Shown piece after piece: positions 1 to 5,214 of a DNA stretch of 6,948 bases (position 1 is its first letter; every line of letters begins with the position of its first letter). Made by a program: the position numbers and the translations under genes. This stretch comes from Alphaproteobacteria bacterium. Its GTDB lineage: Bacteria; Pseudomonadota; Alphaproteobacteria; ATCC43930; CGMCC-115725. The notes under the pieces were generated by a model. The model made no database searches. It was given only the letters and a program-made list of their open reading frames with translations, and was not told where the DNA came from. The stretch covers positions 1 to 6,948 of the forward strand of contig VAZF01000058.1 in assembly GCA_005888425.1 (NCBI GenBank), given 5' to 3'.

Positions 1-2
1 AA

Positions 3-509
3 TTCCTCTACCGCGAAGCGCGCCTTCTGGACGAGCGCCGTTTCGACGAATGGCTCGATCTGTTCACCGAAGATGTCCGCTACTGGATGGGGGCGCGCGC
101 AAACCGCTATCCGCGCAACAGCAAAGCGATCTCGATCCTCAGCCCCAACCGCTATGTCGAGGACGACAAGACGCGCGCGGACGAGTTGTCGATCCTCGAC
201 GAGACGAAGGAGACGCTCTCCGCGCGCGTCGCGCGGCTCGAGACCGGCATGGCCTGGGCGGAGGACCCGCCGTCGCGCACCCGCCACATGATCGGCAATA
301 TCGAACTCGCCGGCGAGCCCGGGCCGGAGCTGACGGTCTATTCCAACTTCATCGTCTACCGCAGCCGGGCCGAGAGCGAAGAGGATTTTTATGTCGGCGC
401 GCGGCAGGATCTATTGCGCCGCATCGACGGCGCCTTGAAAATCGCGAGCCGCAAAATGACGCTCGACCAAAACGTGCTATCCGCCAAGAACGTCAGCATT
501 TTCTTCTAG
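3..509 (+). CDS. Aromatic-ring-hydroxylating dioxygenase beta subunit (5' partial)
   Basis: This is the small, non-catalytic subunit of a Rieske non-haem iron oxygenase, of the biphenyl/phenylpropionate/naphthalene dioxygenase class. In that family the alpha subunit carries the Rieske cluster and the iron, and the beta subunit (a cone-shaped NTF2-like fold) supports the alpha3beta3 assembly in the cytoplasm. The frame is open from base 3 with no start, giving 168 visible residues; family members are usually about 160-190, so only a short N-terminus is missing. Family hallmarks, numbered from the first visible residue, are the LYREARLLDERRFDEW helix (2-17), YWM (27-29), the RVxRLETGMAWAEDPPSRTRH segment (75-95), SNF with SRAESEEDF (114-129), and the C-terminal LDQNVL...KNVSIFF (154-168). 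The frame ends at TAG 507-509. The alpha subunit is expected upstream, outside the window. The gene converges on the VOC gene. The family is secure, the substrate unknown. Confidence 0.93.
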   Translation, partial: FLYREARLLDERRFDEWLDLFTEDVRYWMGARANRYPRNSKAISILSPNRYVEDDKTRADELSILDETKETLSARVARLETGMAWAEDPPSRTRHMIGNIELAGEPGPELTVYSNFIVYRSRAESEEDFYVGARQDLLRRIDGALKIASRKMTLDQNVLSAKNVSIFF

Positions 510-517
510 AGAATCGC

Positions 518-591
518 GTCCCGGTGAAAGCCGGGACCCACCGATCAAGCGTCAGAGCGACGGACAAGTCGGCCCCGGCTTTCGCCGGGGC
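518..591. repeat. REP-like pair of inverted hairpins in convergent gap
   Basis: Two perfect or near-perfect hairpins lie in the 96-base gap between convergent genes. The first (518-537) pairs GTCCCGGT with GCCGGGAC, including one G-U pair, around a GAAA loop. The second (572-591) pairs GCCCCGGC with GCCGGGGC around TTTC. The second hairpin is the reverse complement of the first apart from three positions, so they form a head-to-head doublet like the REP doublets (REPINs) of bacterial intergenic regions. CCGGC-GAAA-GCCGG elements are familiar between genes of Alphaproteobacteria. The position after both stop codons suggests a bidirectional transcription end or 3' mRNA protection. Neither hairpin has a T-run, so classic intrinsic termination is not shown. 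No other copy was seen in this window. Confidence 0.75.
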
Positions 592-605
592 GTGTACTTG
601 ATGCG

Positions 606-1704
606 CTAGCCGAGCGGGCCTTGGAAGACCTGGTCGGCGTAGGTGTCCGAGAGCGGCGGCAATACCTCGGGCCAGCCCTCGCCATTGACCTTGCGGCGCT
701 CGGATGCCGGGCGCACTCGGCCGTCCCAGCCGATCTGCTCCATGTAATAATAAAGCTGAATGCAGTGGCCGTCCGGGTCGAGCGCGAAGGCCGAATAGTC
801 GATGCCGGGATAAAGCTCGGGGGGGATCGAGTCGATCAGCGTGCAGCCGCGCTCCTTCAGAAACGTCACCGCGGCGCGGAGCTGCGCGTAGCTGCCGAGC
901 TCGACCCCAAACGACATGCAGGTCGTGTCGGGCCTGAGGCCGAGCGTCTTGCGCAATTCCTTCGGGAACAACGCAAGCGAGTGATGCTCCAGCCCGCAGC
1001 GCAGGAAAGTGCAGCGCGCGCCTTTGTAGTCGGTGTCCTCGCTTCGGGTGAGGCCGAGCCGCTGGGTGTAAAAGGCTTCGGCGCGATCGACGTCATCGAC
1101 GAACAGCGCGACCGGGCCGATCTTGGTGATCTTGAACGGCCGCGCCAAGAGCACGCCTTCGACATCGTAGGTTTCGCCCGTTGGCACATCGGGGCGGTTG
1201 CCGGAGAAGATATCGATGCCTTTTGCCTGCGCATCGGCGATCTCGGCAGCCTCCGACATCTGCGGCAATCCCGGTTTCTCGCGGAAGCCGCGGTAATACA
1301 TGTCGCGCGGCTTCGAGCGCTGGTTCCAGCCGATCTGCTCGATTCCGTAATAGAGCTCGTTGGTATGGCCGTCGGGGTCGTAGACATAGGTGTGCCAGTT
1401 GCTGCCCGGCATGTCGCGCCCGACCCGCTGGATCGGCACCTGCTGCTCTTCGAAATAGCTGTGCGCCTCGGCGATACCGCATGAAATATCCGTGATTGTC
1501 GCCAAGGCTCTTGTCTTTCGGAAACCACGGCGCGCGGGAGAAATCGGCCTTGTCGGAAACCGTGAAGCCGAGGAGATCGCCGTAGAACTCGCGGGCCTCT
1601 TCCAGCTTGTCGAAGTTGAAGCCGAAATGGCCGAGGCGGCGGATCTTGAACGGCCGCTCGAGCAGCACGCCGCCGACATCGTAACGGTGACCGTTGAGGG
1701 ACAT
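606..1704 (-). pseudogene. Two-domain VOC / extradiol dioxygenase-like protein, disrupted by internal deletion and frame change
   Basis: This gene encodes a fused tandem glyoxalase/extradiol-dioxygenase (vicinal oxygen chelate) protein; such enzymes are cytosolic and usually cleave catechol-type rings with Fe(II) or Mn(II). It starts at ATG 1704 and runs MSLNGHRYDVGGVLLERPFK onward to FMRY (about 1474). From about 1475 the protein continues only in another frame (IAEAHSYFEEQ onward) to TAG 606. Domain 1 keeps the probable first metal His (LGHFGF, codon 1629-1627), the Tyr ten residues before the Glu (codon 1388-1386), and the Glu ligand (HTNELYY, codon 1358-1356). The block that should carry the central His is absent. 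Domain 2 has LEHH (989-981) but Gln instead of Glu (758-756) and Pro-Val where the first His would be, so it looks non-catalytic. Compared with domain 2, about 35-40 residues are missing. The SD and upstream spacing are intact. It is the second gene of an operon with the reductase, 45 bases downstream of it. Decay and assembly error are both possible. Confidence 0.85.
726..1684 (-). repeat. Internal duplication within the VOC gene (two domain copies)
   Basis: The two domains retain DNA-level similarity. Segment 1642-1684 matches 1128-1170, with an identical 16-base start and an identical GACATCGTA near the end; both encode the YDVxGVLLxRPFKI entry to a domain. Segment 1326-1380 matches 726-780, with an identical CCAGCCGATCTGCTC start; both encode the DPDGH...EQIGW exit. 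The entry copies are 514 bases apart and the exit copies 600 apart, so domain 1 is 86 bases shorter than domain 2. Since 86 is not a multiple of three, this offset independently supports a frame-breaking loss in domain 1. The duplication itself is ancient and normal for this two-domain architecture. Confidence 0.8.
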
Positions 1705-1710
1705 GGCCTT

Positions 1711-1718
1711 CCTCCTTT
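1711..1718 (-). promoter_or_regulatory. Strong ribosome binding site of the VOC gene
   Basis: Read on the minus strand, the sequence is AAAGGAGG followed by six bases (AAGGCC) and ATG at 1704. This near-perfect anti-16S match fixes the start of the broken VOC gene and rules out the longer out-of-frame opening further upstream. An intact, strong site in front of a broken gene implies that the lesion is recent or artefactual. Confidence 0.85.
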
Positions 1719-1749
1719 GGCGCGCCGTAAAGGCTTTTTCTCGCCCGTT

Positions 1750-2748
1750 CTAACTGGCACCGAGCCGCCCGTTCGGCAAGACCAGAACCTTGCCGTTGCG
1801 GCCGCCGCGCTGGGCGTGCGTCAGGGCCTGCTTGATGTCCTCGATCGGGTAGGTCGCCTCGATCGGCGCTTTCAAGACGCCGTCGCGCAGTTTGATCGCG
1901 AGATCGGCATAGAGCGCGCGCACCTGCTGCGGGCTGCGCTTGGCTAGGCCACGGCCAAGATTGAACCCCGTCAGGCTGACCCCGCGAAAGCTCAGCGCCG
2001 GCCGGCTCATGACGAGGTCCTCGCCCGACATCGCGCCATAGCTGACAACCACCGCGCCATCCGCCACGGAGTCGGCGATGCGTTTGCACGCGGTGCCCGA
2101 GACGGCGTCGATGCCGAGGCGGATCGGGGCGCCGCCGACCGCGTCATGGGTGCGCGCCGCGAGATCGTCGCCGTCGACCAGCACGACATCCGCGCCTAGG
2201 CTCTTCAGCTCGGCGGCGACATCGTCGCGCCGCACGACATTGGCCGTGCGCAGGCCCTTCTGCTTCGCGAGCACGATCAGGTGGCGGCCGACCGCCGAGT
2301 TGGCGACGTTCTGGATGACCCACTCGCCCGGCTTCGGCGCGACATGGTCCTCGAGCAGCAGCAGCGCCGTGGCGGGGTTGATGCGCAGCATCGCCGCCTG
2401 GTCGAGGTCGAGCCCGGCCGGCAGCGGGATCGCATCCTTGGCATCGATGCGGCGGCGCTGCGTCCAGTTCTCGCGCTGCAAATTGATGACGATGTCGCCG
2501 GGTTTGATGCCGCCGACGCCGATCCCGACGGCGGCGACCCGGCCGACACATTCGGCGCCCGGTGTTGCCGGCAAGGGCGGCCGCAGCCGGTAATTGCCGC
2601 GGCACATCGAGAGGTCCGCCGGGTTGATCGGGAAAGCCAGTACGTCGAACACGATCTCGCCCGGGCCGGGCGCGCCGACATCGGGCGCCTCGACGCAATC
2701 CGCGATCTCCTCCGGTGCGCCATAGGCGGTGATCTCAACCTTCTTCAT
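1750..2748 (-). CDS. ETR/MECR-like zinc-independent medium-chain dehydrogenase/reductase
   Basis: This is a cytosolic NADPH-dependent oxidoreductase of the quinone-oxidoreductase / 2-enoyl-thioester-reductase branch of the MDR superfamily, expected to reduce an activated C=C bond. It is 332 residues from ATG 2748, normal for the family, and intact. The N-terminal GroES-like domain has INPADL (41-46) and GNY (51-53), whose Tyr aligns by context with the catalytic Tyr of MECR/Etr1p, then ATPGAE (61-66) and GDIVI (84-88). RINPATALLLL (122-132) precedes the Rossmann entry VIQNVANSAVG (144-154) and VVRR (171-174), consistent with NADPH. No structural zinc Cys cluster is seen. An alternative ATG lies two codons upstream at 2754, but the GGGAG site (2757-2761) sits 8 bases from 2748 and only 2 from 2754, so 2748 is preferred. 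It leads a two-gene operon, 45 bases before the VOC gene. A role in fatty-acid synthesis is possible, but the setting favours a catabolic substrate. Confidence 0.9.
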   Translation of the reverse strand: MKKVEITAYGAPEEIADCVEAPDVGAPGPGEIVFDVLAFPINPADLSMCRGNYRLRPPLPATPGAECVGRVAAVGIGVGGIKPGDIVINLQRENWTQRRRIDAKDAIPLPAGLDLDQAAMLRINPATALLLLEDHVAPKPGEWVIQNVANSAVGRHLIVLAKQKGLRTANVVRRDDVAAELKSLGADVVLVDGDDLAARTHDAVGGAPIRLGIDAVSGTACKRIADSVADGAVVVSYGAMSGEDLVMSRPALSFRGVSLTGFNLGRGLAKRSPQQVRALYADLAIKLRDGVLKAPIEATYPIEDIKQALTHAQRGGRNGKVLVLPNGRLGAS

Positions 2749-2754
2749 CGGCAT

Positions 2755-2812
2755 CTCTCCCGTGGGTCGGGAAATTTAAGCAGGGTTGGGCGGGGCGCGC
2801 TATAACCCCGGC
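2755..2812. promoter_or_regulatory. Divergent promoter region between reductase operon and DUF2125 gene
   Basis: This 58-base stretch must hold both start signals for the divergent genes. On the plus strand, TATAAC (2801-2806) resembles a -10 box; its expected start point, about seven bases on, coincides with the ATG at 2813. On the minus strand, TTAAAT (complement of 2774-2779) could be a -10 box, placing the start about 12 bases before the GGGAG site of the reductase. No good -35 box was found for either at standard spacing, so both calls are tentative. Confidence 0.35.
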
Positions 2813-3835
2813 ATGCGCCGCCGCACGGGTCTTCTATTTGTCACCGCCCTGCTGCTGATCCTGGCGGGCGGCTACACGGCATTCTGGTTCATCACCGCCG
2901 GCAAGATCGAGCAAGGCCTCGGCGATTGGGCGGAGGCGGCGCGCGCGCAAAAGATCGCGGCGTCATGGCGCACCCTGCGGGTCGCCGGTTTCCCGTTTGC
3001 GTTCCGCCTGGAGCTGAGCGATGCCGCGTTGCGCGACGAGGCGATCAATCCGCCGGCCGATATCCGCATGCTGTTCTTGTCCGCCAGCGCGCATCCCTGG
3101 AGTTTTGGGGTCTGGCATCTGGCGGCGCCGCGGGGCCTGAGTGCCGTCGTGGGCCCCGAGGGAAAACCGGCCGCGACAGTCTCGGCGCGCGCGGTGGAGG
3201 GCGCAGTTTCGGCGGTTCCCGAAGGCGGCGCGACGATCTGGCTCAGCCTCGACGCCCCGCGCTTGGACGCAAGCGAACCGCTGGCCGCGGGTAGGGCGGA
3301 TCTCTGGCTGGTTCTGCCGGTGCGAGCGCCGGCAACGCACCGCGACAGCAACATCGCGCTCGCTGCCGACTTGCATGACGTCAAGCTGCCGCAGGCGCCC
3401 AGCCCGTTTCGCAACCTGCTCGACGAACTCGCTTTGGGCGTCACGGTCAAGGGCTCGATCCCCTCCGGTCCGCCGCGCCAGGCGGCAACCGGGTGGCGGG
3501 ACGAGGGCGGCACCGCCGAGATCGATAATTTCACGCTGCGCTGGGGCACGCTCGCGGTCAGCGGGTCGGGGACGTTGGCGCTCGATAGCGATCTGCAGCC
3601 GATGGGCGCGTTTTCCGGCGCGGTCGAGGGCTACGACGAATTGATGAACGCGCTCGTCGCGGCGGGGCGCATGAAGGCGAGCGATGCCCGCCTGGCGCGG
3701 ATCGGGCTGGCGATGCTGGCCAAGGCCGGTCCGTCCGGCCGTCCGGCGATCACCGCATCGTTTACGATCCAGAACGGCGAAATGTTTTTGGGCCCCGCGA
3801 AACTCGGTCCCGCGCCAAAAATTCCGTGGGAATAG
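2813..3835 (+). CDS. DUF2125-family membrane-anchored envelope protein
   Basis: The family is uncharacterised, conserved mostly in Alphaproteobacteria, with a single N-terminal anchor and a large periplasmic part; no biochemical function is established. The 340-residue product opens with MRRR, then a hydrophobic helix (about 6-25, LLFVTALLLILAGGYTAFWF) that fits a signal anchor with inside-positive charge. AGKIEQGLGDWAEAARAQ (28-45) and the RVAGFPFAFRLEL stretch (about 56-68) are the family signature. The remainder is beta-rich and ends in PAKLGPAPKIPWE. TTG 2786 would add nine residues (MGGARYNPG) before the Arg-rich start; ATG 2813 fits the anchor topology better. No Shine-Dalgarno is visible before 2813. 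The stop TAG 3833-3835 directly abuts the stop of the opposite-strand ABM gene. I see no functional link to the metabolic neighbours. The family call is confident, the role unknown. Confidence 0.85.
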   Translation: MRRRTGLLFVTALLLILAGGYTAFWFITAGKIEQGLGDWAEAARAQKIAASWRTLRVAGFPFAFRLELSDAALRDEAINPPADIRMLFLSASAHPWSFGVWHLAAPRGLSAVVGPEGKPAATVSARAVEGAVSAVPEGGATIWLSLDAPRLDASEPLAAGRADLWLVLPVRAPATHRDSNIALAADLHDVKLPQAPSPFRNLLDELALGVTVKGSIPSGPPRQAATGWRDEGGTAEIDNFTLRWGTLAVSGSGTLALDSDLQPMGAFSGAVEGYDELMNALVAAGRMKASDARLARIGLAMLAKAGPSGRPAITASFTIQNGEMFLGPAKLGPAPKIPWE

Positions 3836-3838
3836 CTA
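3833..3838. other. Back-to-back convergent stop codons (TAGCTA palindrome)
   Basis: TAG at 3833-3835 ends the plus-strand DUF2125 gene, and the complement of CTA at 3836-3838 ends the minus-strand ABM gene. The genes therefore meet with no spacer and share a six-base palindrome. No terminator can fit between them, so each transcript must run antisense into the other gene or end inside it. Confidence 0.95.
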
Positions 3839-4174
3839 AAGCTCGGGCGGGGATTGCGGCGCTTCGGCGCGGTCTTCGAGCCCGTAATCGCGCATGACGG
3901 CGGCAACCCGCAGCCGATAATTCTTGAAGACGCCGGTGCGGCCGGCGCGCTGCGCCTTGCGATGCTGCGCGTGAGACCGCCACCGCGCCACGGCCTCCTC
4001 GTCGCGCCAGAATGAGAGCGACAGGATCTTGCCTTCCTGCGTCAGGCTCTGAAAGCGCTCGACCGAGATAAAGCCGTCGATCTGCTCGAGCTCGGGGCGC
4101 AATTGCGCGGCGATGTCGAGATAGTCCTGACGCCGCCCCGGCGCGGGCTCGACTTCGAAAATGACCGCATACAT
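3836..4174 (-). CDS. Antibiotic-biosynthesis-monooxygenase (ABM) domain protein
   Basis: This is a small dimeric alpha/beta-barrel (ferredoxin-like) protein of the ABM superfamily, 112 residues, a normal length. Some members are cofactor-free quinol monooxygenases or haem-degrading enzymes, but many have unknown roles, so no activity is assigned. The sequence opens MYAVIFEVEPAPGRRQDY (strand 1 into helix 1), followed by the hallmark DGFISVERFQS (33-43), KILSLSFWRDEEAVARWR (49-66) and HxxHRKAQRAGR (68-79), and ends with a beta strand YRLRVAAVMRDYG. The Pro/Glu-rich C-terminal tail is probably disordered. ATG 4174 is chosen because GGAGGG (complement of 4183-4188) lies eight bases upstream; an ATG at 4181 is in another frame. 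It follows the 61-residue membrane protein by 28 bases and is probably co-transcribed with it. Confidence 0.9.
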   Translation of the reverse strand: MYAVIFEVEPAPGRRQDYLDIAAQLRPELEQIDGFISVERFQSLTQEGKILSLSFWRDEEAVARWRSHAQHRKAQRAGRTGVFKNYRLRVAAVMRDYGLEDRAEAPQSPPEL

Positions 4175-4202
4175 CGCTCATGCCCTCCGGCCGCTCGGCG
4201 CG

Positions 4203-4388
4203 TCAATGCCACGGCTTTAGCAGCGCGATGAGGGCCAGCAGAGCGCCGAGCCACAACACCCAGATCGCGCCCCAGACGACCGCCCGCCACGGACCCGAAT
4301 CCTTGCCGCGCGCCGCAAGCCGCCGGGTCTCGTCCTCGATCTCCCGGTTCCATTGCCGGATGATGTGCTTGGTTTCCCGCTCCGCCAT
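4203..4388 (-). CDS. Small single-pass membrane protein, 61 aa, unknown function
   Basis: I do not recognise a named family. From ATG 4388 the product has a charged amphipathic N-terminal part (MAERETKHIIRQWNREIEDE, then TRRLAARGKD), which looks helical. A single strongly hydrophobic helix follows at about residues 36-57 (AVVWGAIWVLWLGALLALIALL), and the protein ends at KPWH. The Arg/Lys-rich N-terminal half suggests it stays in the cytoplasm, with the C-terminus at or across the membrane. The same frame is open further upstream to 4592, but that part looks like low-complexity, non-coding translation and overlaps the next divergent gene, so the short form is preferred. The stop is TGA 4203-4205. 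It lies 28 bases before the ABM gene on the same strand, forming a likely two-gene unit. Being small, it could be missed by annotation, but the clean topology and position support it. Confidence 0.7.
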   Translation of the reverse strand: MAERETKHIIRQWNREIEDETRRLAARGKDSGPWRAVVWGAIWVLWLGALLALIALLKPWH

Positions 4389-4545
4389 CGCGTATCCGGC
4401 CGGTTTGCGCCGAAATGCCGCAGCCGGTGCATTGTAGTCGCCTGGCCGGATTTGGCGAGGGGCTGTCGCCGGAAGGCAACCGATCTCCTCGCTCGCCTCG
4501 CTCGCCGGGGCGGTGTTAAATGCCCGAGACGCTAGGGAGACCGCC
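4389..4545. promoter_or_regulatory. Divergent intergenic region with candidate promoters and an inverted repeat
   Basis: This is the largest gene-free gap (157 bases), between the small membrane protein (-) and the tandem-barrel protein (+). TACAAT (complement of 4431-4436) matches five of six -10 bases and would start the minus transcript about 35 bases before its ATG. TTAAAT (4516-4521) is a weaker plus-strand -10 candidate. ATCCGGCCGG (4394-4403) and CTGGCCGGAT (4442-4451) form an inverted repeat with one mismatch, flanking the minus-strand -10 candidate. A perfect 9-base tandem repeat, CTCGCTCGC twice, occupies 4488-4505. No convincing -35 boxes were found. A regulator binding site is possible but unproven. 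Confidence 0.4.
4535..4539 (+). promoter_or_regulatory. Ribosome binding site deciding the tandem-barrel gene start
   Basis: GGGAG lies six bases before ATG 4546. It supports that start over the in-frame GTG at 4513, which has no comparable site and would add eleven residues not resembling the folded domain. Confidence 0.7.
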
Positions 4546-5214
4546 ATGGCCAAAACGCGCGGCACCGGCCTGTTGATGGTGTGGGCCGACATCGATCCGC
4601 AATACGAGGCCGAGTATCACCGGTGGTATGACGAAGAGCACATTGCGCATCTTCTCGCGGTGCCGGGTTTCTTGAGCGCGGGCCGCTACGAGGCGCTGAA
4701 GGGTAGCCCGAAATACCTGGCGCTCTACGAATTGGAGCACCCGGATGTATTGCGCAGCCCGGCCTTTCTTGAGGGCGTCCGCTTCCGGCCGTCGGCGCGG
4801 CGGGTCTCCTCTTCCGGCGGGACGATCGGGCGCAATTATCTCCTTAACGGTTACCGCCAGATCTTTCCCCTCAAGACCAGCCCGGTCGAGCAGACGCGCG
4901 AGCCCGCGCCGTTTCTGCAGATGGGGCGCATCGACATCCCGGCGATGGTCGAGGAGGAGTTCAACGACTGGTACAACACCGCGTATATCCCGCCTTACCT
5001 CAAATGCCCGGGTTGTCTCGGAGCGCGTCGCTATGTGGCGATCGACGGTCAGCCGAAATATTTGACGCTTTACGAATTCGAGCATGCCGGCGTCTCGGAA
5101 ACTCCGGAATGGGATAAGGCGCGCGATAGCAATCCCTGGAGCAACCGTGTCCGCGCTTTTATGCGGCATGATGTCGGCTCGCCCGGCGTCTATCGCCGCC
5201 TTTTTCCGAAGTGA
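4546..5214 (+). CDS. Tandem ferredoxin-like (dimeric alpha/beta barrel-type) protein, unknown function
   Basis: The 222-residue product contains two copies of one module and resembles conserved hypothetical proteins of the EthD/ABM-like barrel type; I cannot assign a named function. Repeat 1 (about 9-72) has WADIDPQYEAEYHRWY, then EEHI (30-33), VPGFLSAGRYEA (39-50) and GSPKYLALYELEH (53-65). Repeat 2 (about 123-188) has IDIPAMVEEEFNDWY, TAYI (145-148), CPGCLGARRYVA (154-165) and GQPKYLTLYEFEH (168-180). A linker with an SSSGG stretch joins them. Because single-domain relatives usually dimerise, the fusion probably forms one pseudo-dimeric barrel. The His of repeat 1 (EEHI) is replaced by Tyr in repeat 2 (TAYI), suggesting one active and one altered site. 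No signal peptide or membrane helix is seen, so it is probably cytoplasmic. Its TGA (5212-5214) overlaps the downstream amidase GTG in a GTGA, suggesting translational coupling. Confidence 0.82.
   Translation: MAKTRGTGLLMVWADIDPQYEAEYHRWYDEEHIAHLLAVPGFLSAGRYEALKGSPKYLALYELEHPDVLRSPAFLEGVRFRPSARRVSSSGGTIGRNYLLNGYRQIFPLKTSPVEQTREPAPFLQMGRIDIPAMVEEEFNDWYNTAYIPPYLKCPGCLGARRYVAIDGQPKYLTLYEFEHAGVSETPEWDKARDSNPWSNRVRAFMRHDVGSPGVYRRLFPK

Noticed and set aside
50..601. A 183-codon plus-strand frame overlapping the dioxygenase beta subunit
   Set aside because: It is Arg-rich, out of frame with a clear family match, and runs through the hairpin repeat.
621..1484. A 287-codon open frame on the plus strand opposite the VOC gene
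   Set aside because: It is antisense to a recognisable family and its translation matches nothing known; long antisense frames are expected at this GC content.
866..2089. A 407-codon open frame on the minus strand
   Set aside because: It is Arg/Ser/Ala-rich, crosses the reductase-VOC boundary, and runs out of frame through both recognised proteins; it is a GC-skew shadow.
4488..4505. Tandem CTCGCTCGC repeat as a CRISPR or phase-variation tract
   Set aside because: There are only two copies of nine bases without spacers, and they lie outside any coding frame; chance in GC-rich DNA is sufficient.
4389..4592. N-terminal extension of the small membrane protein up to 4592
   Set aside because: It would overlap the ribosome binding site and start of the divergent tandem-barrel gene, and its translation looks non-coding; ATG 4388 gives a clean small protein.
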